Assembly: GCA_016463385.1 (NCBI GenBank)
Contig: JAEMRL010000205.1
Span: forward strand, 1 to 5,171
Length of the DNA stretch: 5,171 nucleotides
Direction: 5' to 3'
From: Thermoleophilia bacterium
Lineage (GTDB): Bacteria > Actinomycetota > Thermoleophilia > Miltoncostaeales > Miltoncostaeaceae
The notes below the pieces were generated by a model. It was not told the origin of the DNA. It was given only the letters and a program-made list of their open reading frames with translations, and searched no databases. Below are positions 1 through 5,171 of the stretch, piece by piece. Position numbers and translations under genes: made by a program. The first letter of the stretch is position 1, and every line of letters begins with the position of its first letter.

Positions 1-654
1 GCCCCCGAGCCCGCCCGCATCCCCCTCGACGGCCATCCCACCGTGATCCTGGTCGTCGGCGTGAACGGCAGCGGCAAGACCACCACGGTCGGCAAGTTCG
101 CCCACCGGCTCTCGGAGCTCGGGCAGACCGTCGTGATCGGCGCCGCCGACACCTTCCGCGCCGCGGCGATCGACCAGCTCGCGGTGTGGGCCGAGCGCTC
201 GGGTGCGCAGCTCGTGCGCCAGGCCCAGGGCGCCGATCCCGGCGCGGTCGCCTACGACACGGTCGCCTCGGCCACCGCCCGGGGGGCCGACGTGGCCTTG
301 ATCGACACGGCCGGCCGCCTCCAGACGCAGCACAACCTCATGGAGGAGCTGCGCAAGGTCGCCGCCGTCGTGGGCAAGATCGACGAGACCGCGCCGCACG
401 AGGTGCTGCTCGTCCTCGACGCCACCACCGGGCAGAACGGGCTCAGCCAGGCGCGCCTCTTCAACGAGGCGGTCGGCCTCACGGGCGTCGTCCTGACCAA
501 GGTCGACGGGGCGGCGCGCGGCGGCATCGCCGTGGCGATCCGGCGGGAGCTCGGCATCCCGGTGAAGCTCGTCGGATCGGGCGAGAAGCTCGAGGATCTG
601 CAGCCGTTCGACGCGCAATCGTTCGCCCGGGCGATCTTCTCTCCCGAGGACTGA
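1..654 (+). CDS. ftsY: Signal recognition particle receptor FtsY, C-terminal part (5' end outside window)
   Basis: SRP receptor GTPase. It docks the SRP-ribosome complex at the inner face of the membrane and pairs its NG domain with that of Ffh for reciprocal GTP hydrolysis. The frame is open from base 1, so the start and the N-terminal helical domain lie upstream; the GTG at 43 is an internal valine inside the first G-domain strand. Counting from base 1, the visible 217 residues hold the P-loop GVNGSGKT (about 20-27), the SRP-type DTFRAAAIDQL (50-60), DTAGR (102-106), TKVDG (166-170) and the closing GSGEKLEDLQPF (192-203). It ends at the usual place for FtsY, shortly after the closing motif (FARAIFSPED). 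The lack of an M domain, the TGQNGLSQA segment and the C-terminal end separate it from Ffh, which follows 28 bases downstream. Probably the upstream member of the same transcription unit. Confidence 0.97.
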   Translation, partial: APEPARIPLDGHPTVILVVGVNGSGKTTTVGKFAHRLSELGQTVVIGAADTFRAAAIDQLAVWAERSGAQLVRQAQGADPGAVAYDTVASATARGADVALIDTAGRLQTQHNLMEELRKVAAVVGKIDETAPHEVLLVLDATTGQNGLSQARLFNEAVGLTGVVLTKVDGAARGGIAVAIRRELGIPVKLVGSGEKLEDLQPFDAQSFARAIFSPED

Positions 655-682
655 CCCGCTGCTCTAGGATGAGCGGTCGCCG

Positions 683-2002
683 ATGTTCGATGCGCTCACC
701 GACAAGCTGCAGGGGATCTTCTCCGGCCTGAGGGGCCGGGGCAAGCTGACCGACGCCGACATCGACGCGGCGATGCGGGCGATCCGCCTGTCGCTGCTCG
801 AGGCCGACGTGTCGCTGCCGGTGGTCAAGCAGCTGACGACGGCCATCGCCGCGCGCGCCAAGGGCGCCGAGGTGATGGAGTCGCTGACGCCCGACCAGCA
901 GGTCGTGAAGATCGTCAGCGAGGAGCTCACGACGCTGATGGGCGAGGCCAACGTCGCCCTGCCGCTCGCCTCCAAGCCCCCCACGATCGTCCTGATGGCC
1001 GGTCTGCAGGGCTCCGGCAAGACGACCTGCTGCGCGAAGCTGGCGCGCCACTTCCGCCAGCAGGGGCGCGCGCCGATGCTGATCGCCTGCGACGTCCACC
1101 GCCCGGCCGCCGCCGAGCAGCTCGCGGTGCTCGGAACCCAGATCGACGTCCCGGTGCACCGCGAGGAGGGGCGCGACGCCGTCGCGATCGCGAGGAACGG
1201 CATCGAGGCGGCCCGCAAGCTCGGGCGCGATCTGGTGATCGTCGACACCGCGGGCCGCCTGTCGATCGACGCGGACATGATGGACGAGCTGGTCCGCATC
1301 AAGGATGCGGTCCAGCCGACCAGCGTGGTCCTGGTGATCGACGCGATGACCGGCCAGACCGCGGTCGATGTGGCCAAGGCCTTCGCCGACGCGGTCGATT
1401 TCGACGGTGTCGCGCTCACCAAGCTCGACGGCGACGCCCGCGGCGGCGCCGCGCTCTCGGTGCGGGCCGTCAGCGGCAAGCCCATCCTCTTCATCGGCAC
1501 GGGCGAGAAGCTCGAGGCCCTGGAGCCCTTCCACCCGGACCGCATGGCGTCGCGGATCCTCGGGATGGGCGACGTGATGAGCCTGATCGAGAAGGCCCAG
1601 CAGACGGTCGATCCCGTCGATGCGAAGGCCCTCGAGCAGAAGATCCGCGGAGGGTCGATGACCCTCGAGGACTTCCTCGATCAGATGCAGCAGGTGCGCA
1701 AGATGGGGCCCATGTCGCAGGTACTGGGCATGATCCCCGGATTCCGCAACGCGGCGAAGGGCCGTGACCTGAATGTGGACGACGGACAGATCAACCGCGT
1801 CGAGGCGATCATCCGGAGCATGACGCTCCAGGAGAGGCGCCACCCCGAGATCATCAACGGCAGTCGCCGGCGCCGCATCGCGTCGGGCAGCGGCACCAGC
1901 GTGCAGGAGGTCAACCAGCTCCTGTCGCAGTTCAAGCAGATGCGAAAGCTGATGAAGCAGATGGGCCGGGGCGGCCTTCCCCCCGGCCTGTTCGGCACCT
2001 AA
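683..2002 (+). CDS. ffh: Signal recognition particle protein Ffh (SRP54), complete
   Basis: Protein subunit of the SRP. It binds 4.5S/SRP RNA and signal sequences of nascent chains and delivers them to FtsY. The 439 residues are a normal length. The N domain covers about 1-95, starting MFDALTDKLQ. The G domain covers about 100-295, with GLQGSGKT (107-114), DVHRPAAAEQL (137-147), DTAGR (188-192), TKLDG (246-250) and GTGEKLEALEPF (272-283). The methionine-rich M domain runs from about 300, with the finger-loop stretch MGPMSQVLGMIPGF (341-354) and the RNA-binding helix-turn-helix SRRRRIASGSGTSVQEV (394-410), and ends in a Met/Lys-rich helix QMRKLMKQMG. The ATG at 683 gives the standard Ffh N terminus. 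It has only a weak, distant AGGA upstream (666-669). The gap to ftsY is 28 bases and to rpsP 21 bases. All GTPase and RNA-binding motifs look intact. Confidence 0.98.
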   Translation: MFDALTDKLQGIFSGLRGRGKLTDADIDAAMRAIRLSLLEADVSLPVVKQLTTAIAARAKGAEVMESLTPDQQVVKIVSEELTTLMGEANVALPLASKPPTIVLMAGLQGSGKTTCCAKLARHFRQQGRAPMLIACDVHRPAAAEQLAVLGTQIDVPVHREEGRDAVAIARNGIEAARKLGRDLVIVDTAGRLSIDADMMDELVRIKDAVQPTSVVLVIDAMTGQTAVDVAKAFADAVDFDGVALTKLDGDARGGAALSVRAVSGKPILFIGTGEKLEALEPFHPDRMASRILGMGDVMSLIEKAQQTVDPVDAKALEQKIRGGSMTLEDFLDQMQQVRKMGPMSQVLGMIPGFRNAAKGRDLNVDDGQINRVEAIIRSMTLQERRHPEIINGSRRRRIASGSGTSVQEVNQLLSQFKQMRKLMKQMGRGGLPPGLFGT

Positions 2003-2012
2003 CCCAGAGTAC

Positions 2013-2018
2013 GAGGAG
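2013..2018 (+). promoter_or_regulatory. Strong ribosome binding site of rpsP
   Basis: GAGGAG lies 5 bases before the ATG at 2024 and fixes that start. The string AGGAGCACGC recurs before rplS (3849-3858), so the two ribosomal-protein genes share their Shine-Dalgarno and part of the spacer. Confidence 0.8.
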
Positions 2019-2023
2019 CACGC

Positions 2024-2290
2024 ATGGTCAAGATCAGGCTCGCCCGCGTGGGCGGCAAGAAGAACGCGATCTACCGGGTCGTGGTGGCGGACGTCCGCTC
2101 GCCGCGCGACGGCCGCAACATCGAGACGATCGGCCGCTACAACCCGCAGACCCACCCCTCCATCGTCGAGATCGACGTCGAGAAGGCCAACACCTGGATC
2201 GCCAACGGCGCGCAGCCGACGTCGGCCGTCAAGAAGCTGATCAAGATCGCCACGAAGGACCAGGCGGCGAAGGCACAGGCCGCCGCCTGA
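2024..2290 (+). CDS. rpsP: 30S ribosomal protein S16
   Basis: Small-subunit protein that binds 16S rRNA early in 30S assembly. The 88 residues carry the full S16 signature: VKIRLARVG at the N terminus, YRVVVADVRSPRDGR (17-31), then the ETIGRYNP block (34-41), the EIDVEKANTWIANGAQPT block (49-66) and a VKKLIK helix. A short Lys/Ala-rich tail (ATKDQAAKAQAAA) follows. The ATG start is set by the GAGGAG 5 bases upstream and by family alignment. It sits 21 bases after ffh and 13 bases before khpA, in the classic rpsP-khpA-rimM-trmD order, with the assembly factor RimM two genes downstream. Confidence 0.98.
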   Translation: MVKIRLARVGGKKNAIYRVVVADVRSPRDGRNIETIGRYNPQTHPSIVEIDVEKANTWIANGAQPTSAVKKLIKIATKDQAAKAQAAA

Positions 2291-2303
2291 TGACGGGCGC
2301 CGC

Positions 2304-2558
2304 ATGAGCCCCGCGGATCCGAGCCCGCTGTCGGCGATGGTCGGAGCCCTCGCGCGCGGCCTCGTCGACAACCCCGAGCAGGTCGAGGTCAAGGAGGAGA
2401 GCGACGGCGAGACCCGCGTCATCTCCCTCTACGTGGCCGAGACCGACCTCGGTCAGGTCATCGGCCGCGGCGGCCGGGTGGCGCGCGCCCTCCGCGTGAT
2501 CCTCCGTTCGGCGTCCACGGCCCGCGGCGAGCGCGCCACTCTCGAGATCGTCGACTAG
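2304..2558 (+). CDS. khpA: KH-domain RNA-binding protein KhpA
   Basis: Small single-KH protein (formerly YlqC/UPF0109). In Gram-positive bacteria KhpA works with KhpB (EloR/Jag) as an RNA-binding pair affecting cell elongation and division; that role is family knowledge, and khpB is not in this window. The 84 residues show the family pattern GLVDNPEQVEV (19-29), then the KH nucleic-acid-binding loop VIGRGGR (52-58, with GRGG as the GxxG), an ARALRVILRSA helix and the closing LEIVD. Position between rpsP and rimM is standard. The start is uncertain. ATG 2304 follows rpsP by 13 bases with only a weak purine run (GACGGG). An in-frame ATG at 2337 would give a protein beginning MVGALARGLVDNP, also close to family length. 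I keep 2304 for its tighter spacing. Confidence 0.94.
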   Translation: MSPADPSPLSAMVGALARGLVDNPEQVEVKEESDGETRVISLYVAETDLGQVIGRGGRVARALRVILRSASTARGERATLEIVD

Positions 2559-2572
2559 ACGACGATCGACGC

Positions 2573-3091
2573 ATGAGCTCCTCGACGGTCGTGATCGGGC
2601 GCATCGGCCGCCCGCACGGCATCGGCGGGGCGGTCCACTCCCGGGGCTCCGGCCCCACCCTGCCGACCATCGCGGTCGGCGAGGAGGTCGAGGTGCGCCC
2701 CCGCGAGGGAGAGTCGCGCCGCCTGACGGTGACCGCCCGTTCGGGGATGGCCGACCAGCCCATCCTCGCCTTCGCCGGGGTCGGCTCGCGCGATGACGCG
2801 GCGCTGCTGGCGGGTGCCGAGATCGCCGTGCCGCTCGAGCGGGTCGCCGGGCTCGACGACCCCGACACTTTCTTCGTGCGCGACCTGGTCGGGTGCCAGG
2901 TGTTCCTCGGGGCGCGCGCCCTCGGCCCTGTGCGCGAGGTCATCTCGGCGCCGGCCAATGACGTCCTCGAGGTGACGACCGGCGAGGGTGCGCTGCTGAT
3001 CCCGTTCACGGCGGACGCCGTCGTCGAGCTCGACGTCCCGGGCAGGCGCGTCGTGGTGCGCTCCGACCTCTTCGGCGCGGAGGCTCCGTGA
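2573..3091 (+). CDS. rimM: Ribosome maturation factor RimM
   Basis: 30S assembly factor that binds S19 and helps mature the 16S rRNA 3' (head) domain. The 172 residues fit the family. The N-terminal RimM barrel opens with VIGRIGRPHGIGGAV (7-21). A linker with the form ILAFAGVGSRDDAALLAGAEIAVP (64-87) is the usual 'aa.L.G.ei.vp' region. The C-terminal PRC-barrel starts at about TFFVRDLVGCQV (99-110) and includes APANDVLEV (126-134) and LIPFTADAVVELD (142-154). After GIGG the family usually has a Val-rich strand and a T-D/E-x-P-E-x-R-F motif; here a short SRGSGPTLPTIAVGEEVEV stretch takes its place. The ATG at 2573 has no clear ribosome binding site and lies 14 bases after khpA. Its last codons overlap the trmD start (GTGA, 3088-3091), so the two are probably translationally coupled. 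Confidence 0.95.
   Translation: MSSSTVVIGRIGRPHGIGGAVHSRGSGPTLPTIAVGEEVEVRPREGESRRLTVTARSGMADQPILAFAGVGSRDDAALLAGAEIAVPLERVAGLDDPDTFFVRDLVGCQVFLGARALGPVREVISAPANDVLEVTTGEGALLIPFTADAVVELDVPGRRVVVRSDLFGAEAP
3079..3083 (+). promoter_or_regulatory. Ribosome binding site of trmD inside the rimM 3' end
   Basis: GGAGG lies 4 bases before the GTG at 3088. It supports the GTG start and the 4-base stop/start overlap with rimM. The spacing is short, which fits re-initiation by ribosomes ending rimM. Confidence 0.65.
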
Positions 3092-3765
3092 GGATCGACG
3101 TCTTCACCCTCTTCCCGGAGTGGTTCGACTGGATGCGCCGGCCGCGCCACCTCACCAACGCGGCGCTGTCGGCGGGCCTCGAGCTGCGCTGCTTCTCGCC
3201 GCGCGACACCACCCCGCTGGCGCACGGCCAGGTCGACGACTCCCCGTACGGCGGCGGGCCGGGCATGGTCATCCGCGCCGACGTCATCGCGGCGTCGCTC
3301 GAGGCCGTCTACGGGGAGCCGGCGAGCGAGGTCCGCGAACGGCGCCGGGTGATCGTGCTGACCCCCCGTGGGCGGCCGTTCACCGACGCCGTCGCCGGCG
3401 AGCTGGCCGCCGAACCCGAGATCGCCCTGCTCTGCGGCCGCTACGAGGGCTTCGACGAGCGGGTGCACGAGGTCCTCGCCGACGACGCCATCTGCCTCGG
3501 GCCCTTCGTGCTGGCGGGCGGCGAGGTCGCGGCCATGGCGGTGATCGACGCCGTCGCCCGCAAGCTCTCCGGAGCGCTCGGCAACGCCGAGAGCCTCGCG
3601 GCCGAGTCGTTCTCGGAGGGGCTCGGGGGCGGGCTGGAGCACCCCCACTACACCCGGCCGGCCGTGTTCCTCGGTCACGAGGTGCCCGGCGTGCTGCTCT
3701 CGGGCGACCACGGGGCGATCGCCCGCTGGCGCGCCGAGCGGGTGCTGCCCCCCCGGGTGGCGTGA
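3088..3765 (+). CDS. trmD: tRNA (guanine-N1)-methyltransferase TrmD, short C terminus
   Basis: SPOUT-class enzyme that transfers a methyl group from SAM to N1 of G37 in tRNAs with G36, preventing +1 frameshifts. Motifs in order: RIDVFTLFPEWF at the N terminus, DDSPYGGGPGM (50-60), CGRYEGFDERV (116-126), the SAM-binding knot region GPFVLAGGEVAAM (138-150), AESFSEGL (172-179) with an acidic residue where E. coli has its catalytic Asp, HYTRP (187-191) and LLSGDHGAIARWR (203-215). Oddities: the usual I-G-D-Y-V-L of the knot reads LGPFVL; a GGGLEH stretch lengthens the interdomain linker before PHYTRP; and the protein stops at 225 residues (E. coli about 255), without the usual R-T-x-x-R-R-P-D-L-L helix. 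The GTG start gives the canonical N terminus and follows GGAGG. All catalytic-domain motifs are present, so I expect an active enzyme. Confidence 0.96.
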   Translation: MRIDVFTLFPEWFDWMRRPRHLTNAALSAGLELRCFSPRDTTPLAHGQVDDSPYGGGPGMVIRADVIAASLEAVYGEPASEVRERRRVIVLTPRGRPFTDAVAGELAAEPEIALLCGRYEGFDERVHEVLADDAICLGPFVLAGGEVAAMAVIDAVARKLSGALGNAESLAAESFSEGLGGGLEHPHYTRPAVFLGHEVPGVLLSGDHGAIARWRAERVLPPRVA

Positions 3766-3779
3766 GGTCGACGGGCCCT

Positions 3780-3807
3780 TCGACGCGCGCGTATCCCTTG
3801 CTATGCT
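3780..3807 (+). promoter_or_regulatory. Likely sigma70-type promoter with extended -10 for rplS
   Basis: In the 96-base gap after trmD, TATGCT (3802-3807) follows TG and one base (TGCTATGCT), the extended -10 form. TCGACG (3780-3785) matches 4 of 6 positions of TTGACA at 16-base spacing. The short AT-richer patch (GTATCCCTTGCTATGCT, 3791-3807) stands out from the GC-rich surroundings. The expected transcript start is about 3813-3815, giving a leader of about 48 bases before the rplS GTG. Inferred from sequence alone. Confidence 0.6.
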
Positions 3808-3818
3808 CCCGGTCGTTT

Positions 3819-3839
3819 TGCCGGGACCCGACCCGGGCA
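3819..3839 (+). other. Hairpin in the rplS 5' leader
   Basis: TGCCGGG (3819-3825) can pair with CCC-G-GGCA (3832-3839, G3835 bulged) around the loop ACCCGA, giving 7 base pairs. It ends 9 bases before the ribosome binding site. A competing stem, TCCCGG (3807-3812) with CCGGGA (3821-3826), uses the same 3821-3825 bases and would form only in RNA reading through from trmD, because the predicted rplS start lies inside it. Neither is followed by a T run, so neither looks like an intrinsic terminator. A role in L19 control is possible but unproven. Confidence 0.4.
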
Positions 3840-3848
3840 CGCCGAGCC

Positions 3849-3853
3849 AGGAG
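3849..3853 (+). promoter_or_regulatory. Strong ribosome binding site of rplS
   Basis: AGGAG lies 8 bases before the GTG at 3862 and decides the rplS start. The wider string AGGAGCACGC also occurs before rpsP. Confidence 0.8.
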
Positions 3854-3861
3854 CACGCGCC

Positions 3862-4209
3862 GTGAGCGTCATCGAGAGCCTTGAGCGCGAGCAGATTCGC
3901 GACGACATCCCGGTCTTCCAGGCCGGCGACACCGTGAAGGTCCACTTCCGGGTGGTCGAGGGCACGCGCCAGCGGGTCCAGGTCTTCGAGGGCACCTGCA
4001 TCAAGCGCCAGGGATCCACCAGCCGCGAGACCTTCACGGTCCGCAAGCAGAGCTTCGGCGTCGGGGTCGAGCGCACGTTCCCCGTCCACTCGCCCAAGAT
4101 CGAGAAGATCGAGCGCGTGATGGAGGGCGACGTCAGCCGCGCCAAGCTCTACTACCTGCGCGGCAAGATCGGCAAGAAGGCCCGCATCCGCGAGAAGCAG
4201 CGGACCTAG
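3862..4209 (+). CDS. rplS: 50S ribosomal protein L19
   Basis: Large-subunit protein at the 30S/50S interface, contacting 23S rRNA and taking part in an intersubunit bridge. The 115 residues match the family length and pattern: VIESLEREQIRDDIPVFQAGDTVKVHFRV-type N terminus (3-31), QVFEGTCIKRQG (40-51), FTVRKQSFGVGVERTFP (58-74), HSPKIEKIE (76-84), then VSRAKLYYLRGKIGKKARIRE (91-111) with the basic tail. It starts with GTG at 3862 behind AGGAG at 8-base spacing; upstream in frame there is only the leader. Its own promoter in the gap after trmD suggests transcription independent of the rpsP-trmD run, with read-through possible because no clear terminator separates them. The next gene, rnhB, follows after 22 bases. 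Confidence 0.98.
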   Translation: MSVIESLEREQIRDDIPVFQAGDTVKVHFRVVEGTRQRVQVFEGTCIKRQGSTSRETFTVRKQSFGVGVERTFPVHSPKIEKIERVMEGDVSRAKLYYLRGKIGKKARIREKQRT

Positions 4210-4231
4210 CCCCGGCGGGTCGGGGGCGCGC

Positions 4232-4891
4232 GTGGGCGGTCGCAGGCGACCGGGATCCCACCGCCCCGCGGCGCGGCTGTTCGCGCACGACCGGGCGCTC
4301 GGCGCGCGCCGGATCGCGGGTGCCGACGAGGCCGGGCGCGGGTGCCTGGCCGGGCCCCTGGTCGTCTCGGCGGTCTGCCTGGACCTCGAGACGCTCTCGA
4401 CGGCGGGGCGACGGGCGCTCCGTGACCTCGACGACTCCAAACGGCTGCGCCCCGACGTCCGTGCCCGGGTGGCCGATGCCGTCATGCGCCACGCCGAGCA
4501 GGTCGTGGTGCTCTCCGCCTCACCGGCGACGATCGACCGCGACGGCCTGCACCGCACCAACCTGCGCCTGCTCGCCCGCGCGCTGGCCGCGATACAGCCG
4601 TGCGCCGACGTCTGCCTGGTCGACGGCTTCCGGCTCGGCGATGCCGCTCCGGAGCACCGTCGCGTGGTCGGCGGTGACCACCTGAGCGCGTCGATCGCCG
4701 CCGCCTCGGTCATCGCGAAGACGGTGCGCGACCGCCTCATGGCGGGCCCCGTCGCGGACGCCTACCCGGCCTTCGGGTTCGCCTCGCACGTCGGCTACGC
4801 GACGCTCGACCACCGCAGCGCACTGCAGGTGGAGGGCCTCACCCCGTTGCATCGCCGCTCCTTCCAGTCGGTGGCCTACCCTCCGGTCTGA
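4232..4891 (+). CDS. rnhB: Ribonuclease HII
   Basis: Endonuclease that cuts the RNA strand of RNA/DNA hybrids and starts ribonucleotide excision repair at single embedded ribonucleotides; needs Mg2+ or Mn2+. The 219 residues show the type 2 RNase H order: RIAGADEAGRGCLAGPL (27-43, with Asp32 and Glu33 as metal ligands and the GRG recognition motif), DDSKRLRPDVR (67-77), LVDGFRLG (129-136, third acidic ligand Asp131), GGDHLSASIAAASVIAKTVRD (147-167, Asp149 as fourth ligand), FGFASHVGYAT (181-191) and GLTPLHRRSFQSV (202-214). The family's common Lys before the fourth Asp (K-G/A-D) is Gly here. The GTG at 4232 leaves a basic 25-residue lead before the core; its only ribosome binding candidate is a weak GGGGG (4222-4226), so a different start is possible. 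Probably co-transcribed with rplS. Its last 17 codons overlap the opposing yraN-like gene. Confidence 0.96.
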   Translation: MGGRRRPGSHRPAARLFAHDRALGARRIAGADEAGRGCLAGPLVVSAVCLDLETLSTAGRRALRDLDDSKRLRPDVRARVADAVMRHAEQVVVLSASPATIDRDGLHRTNLRLLARALAAIQPCADVCLVDGFRLGDAAPEHRRVVGGDHLSASIAAASVIAKTVRDRLMAGPVADAYPAFGFASHVGYATLDHRSALQVEGLTPLHRRSFQSVAYPPV

Positions 4892-5171
4892 GGAACCCCG
4901 GGCCCCGGACCGGCTCGGGGAGCGACACGACCCCGGGGCGGTGCCGTACGCGCGCCCGTAGGCGTCCCGGCCGGACCGTGATCAGATCCAGGCGCAGTTC
5001 CCGCCACTCCGGGCCGGGGTGCAGGACGACCCAGGCCTCCAGGGCCCGCGCGATGCGGGCGCGCTGCATGGGGGCGAGCGGCTCCATCAGCGCCTCCGGG
5101 TCGGCCCGCGTCTTCACCTCGCAGGCGATCAGCGTCATGCCGCGGGCGGCGACGATGTCGAGTTCGCCGCC
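4839..5171 (-). CDS. YraN/UPF0102 family nuclease-fold protein, C-terminal part (5' end outside window)
   Basis: The minus-strand frame is open to the window edge. Its first visible residues, GGELDIVAARGMTLIACEVKTR, carry the YraN hallmarks G-E-x-D-x-V-A and E-V-K-T-R. These form a PD-(D/E)xK-type nuclease core (Glu3, Asp5, Glu18, Lys20 counted from the edge). It continues with a P-x-x-x-R-A-R-I helix (PMQRARIARALEAW) and LRLDLITV, the usual R-x-D-V-x-x-V strand. The ATG at 5138 is therefore internal, and about 40 N-terminal residues should lie beyond the window. The family is uncharacterised in detail; a DNA-processing role is inferred from the fold and its common place near rnhB, comM and dprA. 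After the last family strand, a Pro/Gly/Arg-rich tail of about 40 residues, longer than usual, runs to a TGA at 4841-4839, inside rnhB. Confidence 0.85.
   Translation of the reverse strand, partial: GGELDIVAARGMTLIACEVKTRADPEALMEPLAPMQRARIARALEAWVVLHPGPEWRELRLDLITVRPGRLRARVRHRPGVVSLPEPVRGPGFLRPEGRPPTGRSGDATG

Noticed and set aside
43..654. GTG at 43 as the start of a complete short GTPase gene
   Set aside because: The frame is open to base 1, and position 43 falls inside the first strand of the FtsY G domain just before the P-loop; a protein starting there would lack the N domain.
1651..1665. Perfect 6-bp hairpin AGGGTC-GAT-GACCCT inside ffh
   Set aside because: It encodes conserved M-domain residues (GGSMTLEDF), has no T run, and such short palindromes are expected by chance in GC-rich coding DNA.
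1..2002. ftsY and ffh as a recent tandem duplication, because both carry the same GTPase motifs
   Set aside because: Their motif variants and ends are those of the two ancient SRP GTPase families, and only Ffh has an M domain; the similarity is old paralogy.
479..2422. Open frame of 647 codons on the minus strand opposite ffh, rpsP and khpA
   Set aside because: Its product is a low-complexity Arg/Ala/Asp/Leu/His mix with no domain, and it lies fully antisense to three certain genes. Long stop-free antisense frames are expected at this GC content.
3120..3884. 254-codon frame overlapping trmD and entering rplS, considered as a frameshifted continuation of TrmD
   Set aside because: The translation is Arg/Ala/Gly-rich without TrmD motifs, and past the C7 run it does not give the expected RRPDL-like end.
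2458..4740. Open frame of 760 codons on the minus strand opposite khpA through rnhB
   Set aside because: Antisense to five clear conserved genes, with Arg/Ser/Ala/Gly-rich low-complexity translation; an effect of GC-rich third positions, not a gene.
4914..4937. GC-rich stem (CTCGGGG / CCCCGGG with one G-T pair) just after rnhB, considered as its terminator
   Set aside because: No T tract on either strand, a 10-base loop, and it lies within the yraN-like coding region; too weak to call a terminator.

Overview
The window is about 70% GC (estimated by eye) and carries a tightly packed, highly conserved housekeeping cluster for protein secretion and translation. Gene order is ftsY (3' part), ffh, rpsP, khpA, rimM, trmD, rplS and rnhB on the + strand, then the C-terminal part of a YraN/UPF0102 gene on the - strand. 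A strong G/C bias at third codon positions, the ftsY-ffh-rpsP-khpA-rimM-trmD-rplS-rnhB order and the style of the S16 and KhpA proteins suggest a high-GC Actinomycetota, possibly Thermoleophilia (Solirubrobacterales/Gaiellales type). The phylum is a moderate inference and the class a weak one. No mobile element, CRISPR array, tRNA or rRNA is visible, and no stretch over 100 bases lacks a gene.

Layout: 1-654 is the GTPase end of the SRP receptor FtsY. 683-2002 is the complete SRP GTPase Ffh. 2024-3765 is a compact run of rpsP, khpA, rimM and trmD with gaps of 13-21 bases and a 4-base stop/start overlap between rimM and trmD. A 96-base gap (3766-3861) follows. It holds the best promoter in the window (an extended -10, TGCTATGCT), a leader hairpin and a strong ribosome binding site for rplS. 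rplS is followed after 22 bases by rnhB, with no signal peptidase gene between them. rnhB collides tail to tail with the inverted yraN-like gene, and the two coding regions overlap by 53 bases.

How the genes fit together: Ffh and FtsY form the co-translational targeting GTPase pair. S16 and RimM belong to 30S assembly, RimM being the factor that helps mature the S16/S19 region of the subunit. TrmD makes m1G37 in tRNA to hold the reading frame, L19 sits at the 30S/50S interface, and KhpA is a small RNA-binding protein. RNase HII removes ribonucleotides and RNA from RNA/DNA hybrids. I see no undescribed system here. The points worth a second look are local: a short TrmD with a glycine-rich linker insertion, the rplS leader with two mutually exclusive hairpins, the rearranged right end (no lepB, yraN inverted and overlapping), and the uneven use of strong ribosome binding sites.
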